A stretch of 64,000 nt of DNA from CAZPBN01 sp964584935 (GTDB lineage: Bacteria > Acidobacteriota > Aminicenantia > Aminicenantales > Aminicenantaceae). The DNA lies in contig CAZPBN010000004.1 of assembly GCA_964584935.1 (NCBI GenBank), forward strand, positions 74,579 to 138,578, given 5' to 3'. How positions within the stretch are numbered: the stretch's first letter is position 1; every line of letters starts with the position of its first letter. The notes beneath the pieces are model-generated. The model did not search any database, was not told the origin of the DNA, and saw nothing but the letters and a program-made list of their open reading frames with translations. The translations under genes and the position numbers were made by a program. Positions 27,131 to 36,278 of this stretch are shown here, one piece after another.

Positions 27131-27841
27131 TTAATTCTGAGTCCTCGATAAATCAATCCTCATATTGTCATATCCAACAGTAATGATTATTTCATTTTCA
27201 CGAGCCAAATCGTCTAATTTTTTTCTTGCTGTGGCGGTGTCTTGATAAAACCAGGACCCGAAGTGAATAAAAATAAGATGCTGGCAATAATCTTTGAACA
27301 AATGAATGAGATCAGGGATTCCATTATGTCCATAGATCCGCCCTGTTTTTTGATCCCTTCTAATCAATCCTCCTTTGCGTAAGTAGCTCCCGTCTGTGAT
27401 AACCAAATCAAGTCCTTCCAAAAGAGAGTGGAACTCTTTATTGATCCATATCATATCGCCTGTATAGAGAATTTTTTGAGAACCTCTCTCAATGCGGTAA
27501 GCCTGGGATTTAACCTTGAGGCTGTGGTGAGTGGGGATGGGATAAACAGAATAACCGGCGATGTTCTTTTTTTTATCCAGTAATTTGATATCAGAATATC
27601 CGCTTTTTTCGGCAGCAAAAACAGGAATATCCGAAGGCACTCTCTCCTCTTTATCAGATACGAAATAGGCGTGATCCGGATGCAAATGGGTGATGAGAAT
27701 GGCTGTTGGGTTGGCGTTCAAATATTCCCGCTCTCCGAGATCGATCAACAGAGTTTGGTCAATCAAAACCCCGGAGTGATGGGAATGATAAGGGGCTGAA
27801 TCCTTGATTTCTCCTCGCGTTCCCAATATCTTAATATGCAC
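27131..27841 (-). CDS. Metallo-beta-lactamase-fold hydrolase
   Basis: MBL-fold protein of 236 residues. The THLHPDHAYFV motif supplies the metal-binding His/Asp set, PIPTHHSLKVKSQAYRI and LYTGDMIWI supply further ligands, and the late FIHFGSW histidine completes the site. It resembles RNase Z/PhnP-like hydrolases (cytoplasmic, phosphodiester or similar esters), but the exact substrate is unknown. It lies 18 bases after the HPF-cold-shock gene, probably in one transcript with the BON and dodecin genes. Confidence 0.8.
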   Translation of the reverse strand: MHIKILGTRGEIKDSAPYHSHHSGVLIDQTLLIDLGEREYLNANPTAILITHLHPDHAYFVSDKEERVPSDIPVFAAEKSGYSDIKLLDKKKNIAGYSVYPIPTHHSLKVKSQAYRIERGSQKILYTGDMIWINKEFHSLLEGLDLVITDGSYLRKGGLIRRDQKTGRIYGHNGIPDLIHLFKDYCQHLIFIHFGSWFYQDTATARKKLDDLARENEIIITVGYDNMRIDLSRTQN

Positions 27842-27859
27842 TTTTTTCTTAATTGTTCT

Positions 27860-28426
27860 TTAGGAACTAGGCTTATCTACGATCCGGACGGTGCTTGCTT
27901 GAGGACCTTTTTCTCCCATTTCTTTTATAAAATTCACTCCCGTTCCTATATCCAATCGTTCAAAATCGTTATAAAGAACGCTGTTTCGATGGAAAAAAAT
28001 CTCTTGTCCGTCCACTGTTCTGAGAAATCCATAGCCTTTGTCTGGGAAAAGTTTTTCCACAACAGCATTGGATTCCTGCTGGGGATGGCTTTTGACCTCT
28101 CCCCGTTGTTTAGCTTCCAATTTCTTCAATCTTCTTTGAGCGGTTTTAAAAGCATCCTTTAACACGGATTCAAGGGACAGATGCATCTCTTCCTTACCGG
28201 GATCGCGAGTAACCACGATTTCCGGATTTTTAGGCACGAGTATCTCCAGACGAATCCGATAAGGATTTCCCGATTGTTGATGCTCTTGAGGTTTTTCTAC
28301 AGCAACACGGCAGTGGATTAAATTGTTATGAAATTTTTCCAGTTTTTCCGCCTCTTGATGGATAAGACTTTCCAAATGAGGGGTTCGTTCCACGTCTCTA
28401 AACATAATCTCCAAAGGTTGTTCCAT
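27860..28426 (-). CDS. HPF/RaiA-like ribosome-associated protein fused to a cold-shock domain
   Basis: Two-domain protein of 188 residues. Residues 1-105 resemble the HPF/YfiA (sigma-54 modulation) fold with EAEKLEKFHNNLIHCRVAVEKP. After a polar linker, residues about 118-185 form a cold-shock-type OB domain (EKLFPDKGYGFLRTVDGQEIFFHRNSV), matching the KG(Y/F)GF and (V/I)FFH RNA-binding motifs. Such fusions are probably ribosome hibernation or RNA-binding stress factors. GGAGGAGTAAAAA precedes the ATG. It sits between dodecin and an MBL hydrolase. Confidence 0.82.
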   Translation of the reverse strand: MEQPLEIMFRDVERTPHLESLIHQEAEKLEKFHNNLIHCRVAVEKPQEHQQSGNPYRIRLEILVPKNPEIVVTRDPGKEEMHLSLESVLKDAFKTAQRRLKKLEAKQRGEVKSHPQQESNAVVEKLFPDKGYGFLRTVDGQEIFFHRNSVLYNDFERLDIGTGVNFIKEMGEKGPQASTVRIVDKPSS

Positions 28427-28501
28427 TTTTTACTCCTCCTTAATTCTCTACTTGAGATAACCAAATCCGATGACCCGTGACCTTTTCTCCTTTAAAAATT
28501 T

Positions 28502-28708
28502 CTATCCTTCACTGATCACAAAAGCAACTTTAACATTGGTTCGGAAAATTGTGATTTGGTTATTTTCCACTTTGGCTGTCTGTGCCACAACTTCTAATCC
28601 TGTGATATTGTCAATCGTTTTTTGAGCTTCAAGGATAGCATTATTAGCGGCATCCTCCCAGCTTTTTTCAGAAATTCCAATCAATTCAATGACTTTTATA
28701 GTGTTCAT
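28502..28708 (-). CDS. Dodecin
   Basis: Dodecin-type flavin storage protein of 68 residues. IKVIELIGISEKSWEDAANNAI and a central AQKTIDNITGLEVV strand/helix are followed by VAQTAKVENNQI and FRTNVKVAFVI, the full family pattern. Family members form a dodecameric shell that binds flavin or coenzyme A. It lies between the three-BON-domain gene and the HPF gene on the same strand, consistent with a stress or stationary-phase group. Confidence 0.9.
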   Translation of the reverse strand: MNTIKVIELIGISEKSWEDAANNAILEAQKTIDNITGLEVVAQTAKVENNQITIFRTNVKVAFVISEG

Positions 28709-28881
28709 TATGATTCTCCTTTCTTGATATTCTTTATTTATATCTTTACAAAAAACGTGCCATCCCTATGATGATTATCATCACAAGAGAAAAGCTCCGT
28801 TTTTCTTGACGACAATGACTTTTTATTTGTCTCGAATGACAGGATTTCTCCACTTAAACAGGACACATCTGAAATTCTCTT

Positions 28882-29547
28882 TTATTTTTTTATATAGAGA
28901 TTGTTGACAATATTTCTCACTCCAGCCGTATTCCGGACAATGTCAATTGCCGCCCTATAAGCAACCCAATGAGAAACTCCTCCTGAAATAGTAACGTTTC
29001 CCTCCTCTACTTCGATATTTAGAGCTTCAGGATCGACATACATATTTCTTTTGAACGCTTCAATGATATCCTCAGCAATAACTTGATCCCAGACATCTTT
29101 TTCAGGAACCACAGCAAGTTCGTTAACCACTTCGATAACTCCGAGCATGTTCTGAACAATATCCTCTGATCTCACTTTCTTCCAGTAGGAATCCACTGAT
29201 CCTTCAAGCTTGACAATTCCATCTTCTGCAGAAACCTGAATATTGGCTTCATCAAGATAGGGGTTCCATAGAAAAATACTTTCAATATTTGTTTTGATTT
29301 CATCATCTGAAGGTATTGTGATCCGGTCTGGATATTCAATCACTAGCTGATTATCGACGCCTAAGACCTCAGGAATAGACCAGGCATCATCTTCCGCAGA
29401 TTCGCGGGAAATAAAATTGGATACTTTGCCCTTCAAAACAACCTCTCCACCTGAAACTTCCACCTTCACATTGGAGGCATCCACTCTTCCATCCCAATAG
29501 AGATGATCCACAATATCTTTCTTAATTTGTTCATCGGTGCGTGCCAT
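28882..29547 (-). CDS. Protein with three BON domains
   Basis: Protein of 221 residues made of three consecutive BON repeats (about 3-70, 76-145, 150-221). Each has the pattern D..I...V...L, then V.V..G.V.L.G.V, then A.......GV..V.N.L. There is no signal peptide or membrane segment, so it is probably cytoplasmic, unlike OsmY. BON domains bind phospholipids or other ligands; the ligand here is unknown. It is first of a minus-strand run with dodecin and HPF. Confidence 0.8.
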   Translation of the reverse strand: MARTDEQIKKDIVDHLYWDGRVDASNVKVEVSGGEVVLKGKVSNFISRESAEDDAWSIPEVLGVDNQLVIEYPDRITIPSDDEIKTNIESIFLWNPYLDEANIQVSAEDGIVKLEGSVDSYWKKVRSEDIVQNMLGVIEVVNELAVVPEKDVWDQVIAEDIIEAFKRNMYVDPEALNIEVEEGNVTISGGVSHWVAYRAAIDIVRNTAGVRNIVNNLYIKK

Positions 29548-29608
29548 TGCGACCTCCTTCCTTTGATATGAATAAAAAGCAAAATATGTGCCAAATATAA
29601 CGAAAACT

Positions 29609-29899
29609 GGGGTCAGGTCTTGAATTGAGACTTTTCCTTTAATTTTCTTCCAACGATCTTACTAATAGTTGATATGAAAAACGATTGATGGTGCGAAACA
29701 ATACAGCCCGATGCGAGGATTGGATCATACGAATTACGGCCCGATGCGTGGATCGGGCCCTACAGAATAAATACAATCAACGCATAAAACGCTAACAATG
29801 CGACATAACAATGAGAAGGATTACCGCAAAAAATGAGGACCGTTTGGAAACCGGTCCCTCAATTTAAGCAAAGAGAGTCCCGAATCAAGACTTGACCCC
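29609..29899. mobile_element. MITE-like noncoding element with 24-bp terminal inverted repeats
   Basis: Left end 29609-29632 begins GGGGTCAGGTCTTGA; right end 29876-29899 finishes TCAAGACTTGACCCC. The ends are inverted and identical at 20 of 24 positions. The 291-bp interior holds no credible gene. It does contain a tandem GC-rich repeat (29703-29722, 29735-29772) and a GGACCG/CGGTCC hairpin (about 29837-29857). The terminal GGGGTC is shared with the inverted repeat around the transposase gene at 38.2-39.2 kb, so mobilisation in trans by a RAYT-type enzyme is possible (inference). Confidence 0.7.
29703..29772 (+). repeat. Tandem GC-rich REP-like repeats inside the MITE-like element
   Basis: GCCCGATGCGAGGATTGGATC (start 29706) and GCCCGATGCGTGGATCGGGC (start 29738) are two related units. 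The second runs into CCTACAGAATAAAT, the same tail as at 22551-22566. The family also appears at 9.2 and 54.6 kb. Confidence 0.55.
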
Positions 29900-29910
29900 T
29901 TCTTTTATTA

Positions 29911-29939
29911 TTGACATATCGGGGACATGTTGATATTAT
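29911..29939 (+). promoter_or_regulatory. Strong sigma-70-type promoter for the pur cluster
   Basis: TTGACA at 29911-29916, a 17-base spacer, and TATTAT at 29934-29939 sit 31 bases before the purB ATG (29970). This is the closest match to the consensus seen in the window. It begins only 12 bases outside the right end of the MITE-like element. No PurR-type operator was recognised. Confidence 0.65.
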
Positions 29940-29969
29940 CTTGACTCAATTTATGAAGTGTAAAATTCA

Positions 29970-31271
29970 ATGATTAAACGATACACTTTACCTCAAATGG
30001 GAAATATTTGGACGGAAGAGAATAAATTTAACAAATGGCTTCAGGTTGAGCTTTCCGTGTGTGAAGCATGGAATAAAATCGGGAAAATTCCCTCCCAATC
30101 TTTAAAAACAATCAAGGAAAAAAGTTCGTTTTCTCTGGAAAGAATCGAAGAAATTGAAAAAGTAGTCAAACACGATGTCATTGCTTTCCTCACATCTGTC
30201 GCGGAGAATGTGGGAAAAGATGCCCGATACATCCACCTGGGACTCACATCCTACGATGTGGTTGATACTGCATTTTCCCTTTTAATCAAAGAATCATTAG
30301 AAAAAATTCAAAAAGATCTTAAATCCTTAAAGGATGTCCTAAAAAAAGAGGCTCTCCGTTATAAAAAAACCATTATGGTGGGAAGGACACACGGAATTCA
30401 TGCAGAACCCATCACTTTCGGAATCAAACTTCTTGTCTGGCATGAAGAAATCAAACGTCATCTCGTTCGCATAGACAGAGCCCTTGATGTCATCAGTGTC
30501 GGCAGAATATCCGGATCAGTGGGGACTTATATCCATATTGATCCAGTGGTGGAAGAAAAAGCATTAAAATTACTGGGATTGAAACAGGCTAAAGTCTCAA
30601 CTCAGGTGCTCCAGAGGGACAGGCACGCTGAAGTTCTTGCCACCTTATCTCTTCTCAGCTCCTCTTTAGATAAATTTTCAGTGGAACTTAGGCATCTTCA
30701 AAGAACAGAGGTTCTTGAACTGGAAGAGCCTTTCACCAAAGGACAAAAAGGTTCTTCTTCCATGCCTCACAAAAAAAATCCTGTACGGGCAGAAAGAATT
30801 TCCGGTCTTTCCAGAATAGTTCGGTCAAATCTTCAATCCGCTCTTGAAAATATTCCTCTTTGGCATGAAAGAGATATTTCTCATTCTTCGGTTGAACGAA
30901 TCATTTTCCCTGATTCGTTCATTCTCACTGATTTTATTCTGGCAGAAACCATAGATATCATAAAAAACTGGAAAGTGAATACAGAAAAAATGAAAGAAAA
31001 CATTCACGCCACCAAAGGGCTTATTTTCTCTCAGATGGTTCTTATTGCCCTGACAAAGAAAAAAATATCCAGAGAAGATGCATACAAACTTGTTCAAAGA
31101 AACAGTCTCAAAGCCTGGAAAGAAAACATCTCTTTTCTCGAACTGATTAAAAAAGATAAAGAAATCACAAACGTTCTTTCAGAAGAAGAGATTAATGATT
31201 GTTTTTCTCTCCAACCTTATTTAGAAAAAATAGATTATATATTCGAGGGAGTTCTTTCAGATGAAAGTTAG
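29970..31271 (+). CDS. purB: Adenylosuccinate lyase
   Basis: PurB (433 residues) splits SAICAR and adenylosuccinate, acting twice in purine synthesis. The superfamily signature GSSSMPHKKNP carries the flexible catalytic-serine loop. GRTHGIHAEPITFG and LTSYDVVDTA supply other active-site residues. It begins a plus-strand purine cluster, and purS starts inside its 3' end (11-base overlap). Confidence 0.95.
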   Translation: MIKRYTLPQMGNIWTEENKFNKWLQVELSVCEAWNKIGKIPSQSLKTIKEKSSFSLERIEEIEKVVKHDVIAFLTSVAENVGKDARYIHLGLTSYDVVDTAFSLLIKESLEKIQKDLKSLKDVLKKEALRYKKTIMVGRTHGIHAEPITFGIKLLVWHEEIKRHLVRIDRALDVISVGRISGSVGTYIHIDPVVEEKALKLLGLKQAKVSTQVLQRDRHAEVLATLSLLSSSLDKFSVELRHLQRTEVLELEEPFTKGQKGSSSMPHKKNPVRAERISGLSRIVRSNLQSALENIPLWHERDISHSSVERIIFPDSFILTDFILAETIDIIKNWKVNTEKMKENIHATKGLIFSQMVLIALTKKKISREDAYKLVQRNSLKAWKENISFLELIKKDKEITNVLSEEEINDCFSLQPYLEKIDYIFEGVLSDES

Positions 31272-31500
31272 AATATTGGTATCCTTTAAAGATGGTGTGC
31301 TTGACCCCCAGGGACAGACTGTGAAATATGCCCTTCACACACTTGGATATAACTCTGTTAAGGATGTCAGGCAAGGCAAAGTATTCGAACTGGAAGTGGA
31401 AGGATTGTCCCGTAAAGAAATCGAAAAAATGATTCCCGAAATTTCAGATAAAGTTCTGGCTAATCCCATAATTGAAAAGTTCGAGTGGAAAATACTTTAA
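31261..31500 (+). CDS. purS: Phosphoribosylformylglycinamidine synthase subunit PurS
   Basis: PurS (79 residues), the small subunit bridging PurQ and PurL in the three-part FGAM synthase. KDGVLDPQGQTVKYALHTLG and a late KVLANPIIEKFEW match the family. It overlaps purB and is followed by purQ after about 60 bases. Confidence 0.93.
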   Translation: MKVRILVSFKDGVLDPQGQTVKYALHTLGYNSVKDVRQGKVFELEVEGLSRKEIEKMIPEISDKVLANPIIEKFEWKIL

Positions 31501-31559
31501 ACAATCGGCTTTCAAATTAAGTACTTGATTGAACAAAATTAAAAAAGAGAAATGATCAA

Positions 31560-32252
31560 ATGAAATTTGGAATTGTTGTTTTTCCTGGCTCAAACTGTGA
31601 TCATGATACATTGTATGTGTTGAAAGAAATTTTTCACCAGGAAGCATTTTTTCTCTGGCATAAAGAACACGATTTAAAAAAAGCGGATTGCGTTATTCTT
31701 CCCGGAGGATTTTCTTACGGGGATTATTTAAGACCGGGTGTCATTTCAAAATTTTCCCCTCTCATGAACGAAGTCAAAGAATTCGCACTCAAGGGAGGAC
31801 TTGTTCTTGGAATCTGCAATGGTTTTCAAGTGCTTTTAGAACTCAATCTCCTGCCTGGAGCCATTTTGAGAAATAAAAATCTCAAATTCATTTGCAAATT
31901 CATTCATATAAAACTGGAAAATAATGCCACTCCTTTCACAAATTTTGGGATAAAAAACCAAATTCTTAAAATACCGGTTGCTCATTTTGACGGCAGCTAC
32001 TTTGCTTCTCCTGAAATGATTAATGAAATAAAAAAGAATAACCAGATTACCTTCAGATATTCAGATGAAAAAGGACAAATCAATGAAGATACCAATGTCA
32101 ACGGTTCCATCGAAAATATAGCTGGCCTTGTTAATAAAAACAGAAATGTCCTTGGTATGATGCCTCATCCTGAACGTTGTTCTGAAGGAATCCTTGGAAG
32201 TGAAGATGGAAAAATTATCTTCAAATCTATAATAAATTCTTTGAAAAAATAA
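31560..32252 (+). CDS. purQ: Phosphoribosylformylglycinamidine synthase subunit PurQ
   Basis: PurQ (230 residues), the glutaminase subunit delivering ammonia to PurL. FPGSNCDHDT opens the protein, PGGFSYGDYLRPG forms the oxyanion loop, the nucleophile cysteine lies in GICNGFQVL, and the His/Glu pair is in MPHPERC. It belongs to the Bacillus-type PurSQL complex whose other parts flank it. Confidence 0.94.
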   Translation: MKFGIVVFPGSNCDHDTLYVLKEIFHQEAFFLWHKEHDLKKADCVILPGGFSYGDYLRPGVISKFSPLMNEVKEFALKGGLVLGICNGFQVLLELNLLPGAILRNKNLKFICKFIHIKLENNATPFTNFGIKNQILKIPVAHFDGSYFASPEMINEIKKNNQITFRYSDEKGQINEDTNVNGSIENIAGLVNKNRNVLGMMPHPERCSEGILGSEDGKIIFKSIINSLKK

Positions 32253-32328
32253 TAGAGTGAATTTGAGACTATTCTATAAATGCAAAGATATAACAGGGAT
32301 TGATATTCTGATTATGGTGTAAAAAAAA

Positions 32329-34539
32329 ATGATCGATAAGAAACTTCTTGATGAACACAATCTCACTGAGAATGAATACAAAAAGATCGTTGAGCTGATA
32401 GGGAAAGAGCCCAATATAACCGAAATGGGAATCTTTTCTCTTATGTGGTCTGAACACTGCAGTTATAAAAGTTCAAAACTTTTTTTAAAGAAATTTCCTG
32501 TATCCGGAAAAAATGTGATTCAAGGTCCCGGTGAAAATGCAGGTATTATTGATATCGGTGACGGCTTGGCTGTGGTTTTTAAAATAGAATCCCACAATCA
32601 TCCTTCTTTCATTGAGCCCTACCAGGGCGCTGCGACCGGAGTGGGAGGAATCCTGAGGGATATTTTCACTATGGGAGCACGCCCGATCGCCCTTCTTAAC
32701 TCTCTGAGATTTGGTCCTTTATCGGAACAAAAAAACAAATCCATAATGGAAGGAGTGATTTCAGGAATATCCGGTTACGGGAATTCAATAGGAGTTCCAA
32801 CTGTAGGTGGTGAAATATACTTCAACCACTGCTATTCCCAGAATCCTTTAGTGAATGTTTTTGCTCTTGGAATCGTGCAAAAAGATAAAATCTTTTATGC
32901 CAAAGCAGAAGGGGTGGGAAATCCTGTTCTCTACGTTGGAGCTAAAACCGGTAGAGATGGAATCCACGGTGCGACTATGGCATCTTCTGAATTTGACAAA
33001 GACTCTGAAGGGAAAAGACCAAATGTCCAAGTAGGTGATCCATTCAAAGAAAAGCTTTTATTGGAAGCATGCCTGGAAGTGACAAATAAAAATTTGATAG
33101 TGGGAATTCAGGATATGGGAGCTGCTGGTTTGACCTGCTCGACATCGGAAATGGCATCGAAATCCGGAACAGGTATTGAAATCGATCTCGACCGTGTCCC
33201 TCAGAGAGAAAAAGGAATGACTCCTTATGAAATAATGCTCTCTGAATCCCAGGAAAGAATGCTTCTTATCGCTCACAAAGAAAAAGTTGATGAAGTGCAG
33301 AAGATTTTTGCCAAATGGGACCTGGATGCTGTTATTATAGGGAAAGTCACCAAGGGAAAAAATCTCATAGTGAAATCAAAAGGAAAAACGGTCGTTGATA
33401 TACCAGTCACTGCGATTGTTGACCAATGTCCAGTCTATGAACGAAAAATTCTCACTCCCTCATATGTGAAATCTGTCAGAGAATTCCAACATCCTTCTGA
33501 CCATAAAAAATATGAAAAGAATTTCATCAAACTTCTTTCATCACCCACCATTGCCAATAAAGAATGGGTTTTTAGCCAATATGATCACATGGTCCAAATC
33601 AACACAGCAATCCTGCCCGGAACAGGTGCTTCTCTCTTACGAATCAAGAATTCAAGAAAATCAATCGCACTCACTGTAGATGGAAACGGACTTTACTCCT
33701 ATTTAGCCCCACAAAATGGAGGAAAGATCGCAGTTGCAGAAGCATGCCGGAATTTGGCTTGTATTGGTGCCCATCCAATAGGAGTGACGAATTGTTTGAA
33801 TTTCGGAAATCCTGAAAAACCGGAAGTTATGTGGCAATTCAAAGAAGTGATCGAAGGAATAGCTCAAGCATGCCAGGTATTCCATATCCCGGTAACAGGC
33901 GGAAATGTCAGTTTCTATAATGAAACAGAAGGAAAATCAATCCATCCTACTCCTGTTCTGGGTATTGTGGGTCTTGTTGATGACATCTCCAATACAGTAT
34001 TGCCGGAATTTAAGGAGGAAGGAAGCTCAATAATTCTATTAGGGGAAAACAAAGAAGAACTGGGAGGCTCAGAGTATCTGAGATATTTATATAACCAGGA
34101 AAAAGGATCACCCCCTCAAATTGATCTGAATTATGAAAAAAGAGTCCAGGATATGTGTATCGAAGCAATTAAAAAGAGACTCGTTCAGTCTGCTCACGAC
34201 ATTTCAGAAGGAGGATTGGCTGTTTGTCTAGCAGAATGCTGCCTTATGAGTCCATCCCAAATAGGATGTTCCGTCAAACTTCAGGATCCTATAAGAACGG
34301 ATGCCTTGCTCTTTGGGGAAACCCAGTCAAGGATTATTGTTTCTGTCAAACAAGATCATGTGAAACAACTTCATTCCCTTGCCAAAAAAAAGAAGGTTAA
34401 AACCACCTTACTGGGGGAATCAGGAGGAAACCGTATAATCATCAAACACCATGAAAACAAGGTTATAGATGTCCCGGTCAAAGATGCCTTAAGTGCCTGG
34501 AAACAATCCATACCCAATATATTTAAAAGCAAAATCTAA
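32329..34539 (+). CDS. purL: Phosphoribosylformylglycinamidine synthase subunit PurL
   Basis: Small-type PurL (736 residues), the ATP-dependent FGAM synthase subunit that works with PurS and PurQ. EHCSYKSSK near the N-terminus, GPGENAGIIDIGDG, FKIESHNHPSFIEPYQGAATG, the IQDMGAAGLTCSTSEMA segment and a second catalytic-like half with HDISEGGLAVCLAE are visible. It has no fused glutaminase domain, consistent with the separate purQ just upstream. Confidence 0.95.
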   Translation: MIDKKLLDEHNLTENEYKKIVELIGKEPNITEMGIFSLMWSEHCSYKSSKLFLKKFPVSGKNVIQGPGENAGIIDIGDGLAVVFKIESHNHPSFIEPYQGAATGVGGILRDIFTMGARPIALLNSLRFGPLSEQKNKSIMEGVISGISGYGNSIGVPTVGGEIYFNHCYSQNPLVNVFALGIVQKDKIFYAKAEGVGNPVLYVGAKTGRDGIHGATMASSEFDKDSEGKRPNVQVGDPFKEKLLLEACLEVTNKNLIVGIQDMGAAGLTCSTSEMASKSGTGIEIDLDRVPQREKGMTPYEIMLSESQERMLLIAHKEKVDEVQKIFAKWDLDAVIIGKVTKGKNLIVKSKGKTVVDIPVTAIVDQCPVYERKILTPSYVKSVREFQHPSDHKKYEKNFIKLLSSPTIANKEWVFSQYDHMVQINTAILPGTGASLLRIKNSRKSIALTVDGNGLYSYLAPQNGGKIAVAEACRNLACIGAHPIGVTNCLNFGNPEKPEVMWQFKEVIEGIAQACQVFHIPVTGGNVSFYNETEGKSIHPTPVLGIVGLVDDISNTVLPEFKEEGSSIILLGENKEELGGSEYLRYLYNQEKGSPPQIDLNYEKRVQDMCIEAIKKRLVQSAHDISEGGLAVCLAECCLMSPSQIGCSVKLQDPIRTDALLFGETQSRIIVSVKQDHVKQLHSLAKKKKVKTTLLGESGGNRIIIKHHENKVIDVPVKDALSAWKQSIPNIFKSKI

Positions 34540-34610
34540 AATGAATAGGAATTGGAATGGATCGATTGGCATTAGGATGAATAATTATGTTGATTAATGG
34601 TTCACGGTAA

Positions 34611-35468
34611 ATGAAAATTTCTATGAAAATATTTATCATTTCCCTAGTCTGTACCTTGATTTTTGGGGTGAATGCCTATCCAGTAGAAATCAGCTTAAAA
34701 CTATCTGGAGGTTTAAATTATTTAAAACTCGCTAATATAAACAGCTCATTGGAATCATGGAAAGAAAATCTAGAAAAAGAAGCTTTATTCCATAAAAATT
34801 GGTCATTTATTGAAGGAAAGGCAAATAAATTTCATACAGGAACCAGCTTTGAAACAGAACTGCTCATAGCCTTTAATACCCGGATAGCGGCTGGTATCAG
34901 TATAGGTTACATTTACGGAGAACAAACAGGAGATCAATCGGAAGTCACCATAGAGAAAAAAGAAATCGCCTATAACTTTAATAAGCAAACCATTATCAAT
35001 ACCATTCCACTTTATTTTTCGGTATATTATTATTTTTTAACCAGAGATAAAATGAATCTTTTTGTTAAAGGAGGAGCGGGATATGCCTGGGCAAAATATA
35101 TAGAAAGAGATGGTCAAAAACAAATTAAAGAAGAAATTTATAAGTATCCTGATGAATTGAAAGCGAAAGCAGAATCACCTGTTTATCAAGCAAGCCTGGG
35201 CTTCGAATATCAAATGGATGAATCCATGGATTTTTTTATTGAAGCCTGCTACAGATTCGCTGAAATCAACAGCTTCAAGGAAGACACAGAAGAAGATCCG
35301 GGAAATATGTATTACTTTGAAGAATACAATCCGGATCTGGATTTCTGGCAATCAAAATTCCAGATATTTAAAAACAAGCCTTCAGGAAAAAATTACCGCT
35401 CTATAAGCGATGAAATCATTGACTTCAGCGGATTTTCTATAAAATTAGGTGTCAAAATCAGGCTATAA
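34611..35468 (+). CDS. Outer-membrane beta-barrel-like protein
   Basis: Exported protein of 285 residues with a signal peptide (about 1-22). The rest has amphipathic strand-like segments such as TSFETELLIAFNTRIAAGISIGY, FVKGGAGYAWAKY and YQASLGFEYQMDESMDFFIEACYRF, and ends in the aromatic-poor but barrel-like FSIKLGVKIRL. This resembles small OmpA/OMP_b-brl-type barrels. It sits between purL and purN, an odd place for an outer-membrane gene. Function is unknown. Confidence 0.6.
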   Translation: MKISMKIFIISLVCTLIFGVNAYPVEISLKLSGGLNYLKLANINSSLESWKENLEKEALFHKNWSFIEGKANKFHTGTSFETELLIAFNTRIAAGISIGYIYGEQTGDQSEVTIEKKEIAYNFNKQTIINTIPLYFSVYYYFLTRDKMNLFVKGGAGYAWAKYIERDGQKQIKEEIYKYPDELKAKAESPVYQASLGFEYQMDESMDFFIEACYRFAEINSFKEDTEEDPGNMYYFEEYNPDLDFWQSKFQIFKNKPSGKNYRSISDEIIDFSGFSIKLGVKIRL

Positions 35469-35521
35469 AAATTCTGTAATATTAGATTTTTTATATATGA
35501 TCAACTTTATAATTATGTTAT

Positions 35522-36184
35522 ATGGGGATAAAAATGATTGAAAACAGTTTCAAAACCCCGAAAAAAAAAGGAAGGATTGCTGTTTTTATTTCCGGGCGTG
35601 GATCCAATTTTCAGGCTATCCATAAAGCAATATTGGATGGAATAATCAATGCTGAAATCGTCCTGGTCTTTAGCAATAAAAAAAATGCACCTGGAATTGA
35701 AATAGCCAAAGAAAAAAATCTGGAAACTCTGACTTTACGTCCGAAAAACTTTAAAAGCCACGAAGAATATGAAGAAAAAGTTGCTGAAGAAGTGTATAAA
35801 AGAAATGTGGATCTCATTTGCCTGGCAGGATATATGAAGATTTTAAAACCGGATTTTTGCAATCAGTTCAAAAACCGCATAATGAACATTCATCCTGCCC
35901 TACTCCCTGCTTTTCCGGGGATACATGTACAGAAAAAAGCCCTTGAATGGGGAGTGAGATACTCAGGAGCAACCGTGCACTTTGTTACGGCAGACGTCGA
36001 TATGGGTCCTATCATCCTGCAGGCAGTGGTGCCTGTTTTTCAAAATGATACAGAGGAATCATTGAGCAGCAGAATTTTAAAGGAAGAGCACAAAATATAT
36101 CCTGAAGCTGTAAGACTTTATTTTGAAGGAAAGCTGGAAATAAAAGGAAGAAGAGTTTTTATCCATAGTGATCAATATCAGTAA
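35522..36184 (+). CDS. purN: Phosphoribosylglycinamide formyltransferase
   Basis: PurN (220 residues), a formyl-THF-dependent GAR transformylase. ISGRGSNFQAI is the phosphate-binding loop. ICLAGYMKIL and NIHPALLPAFPG hold the catalytic Asn/His, and VHFVTADVDMGPIILQ has the catalytic Asp. An in-frame ATG at 35534 after GGGGAT is an alternative start. It belongs to the pur group although separated from purL by one unrelated gene. Confidence 0.93.
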   Translation: MGIKMIENSFKTPKKKGRIAVFISGRGSNFQAIHKAILDGIINAEIVLVFSNKKNAPGIEIAKEKNLETLTLRPKNFKSHEEYEEKVAEEVYKRNVDLICLAGYMKILKPDFCNQFKNRIMNIHPALLPAFPGIHVQKKALEWGVRYSGATVHFVTADVDMGPIILQAVVPVFQNDTEESLSSRILKEEHKIYPEAVRLYFEGKLEIKGRRVFIHSDQYQ

Positions 36185-36278
36185 TTATTGAGCCTGTGTT
36201 AATATTATGATATATAAATTATACTGCTGAATCAAAGATACAAGAAACTACTCGGTTATAAATTAAGGAGAAAGTCTG

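Noticed and set aside
26812..27183. 123-codon plus-strand ORF after the symporter
   Set aside because: It is the exact antisense of the broken minus-strand frame, is rich in Phe/Tyr/Ile as antisense shadows are, and runs into the 3' end of the MBL gene.
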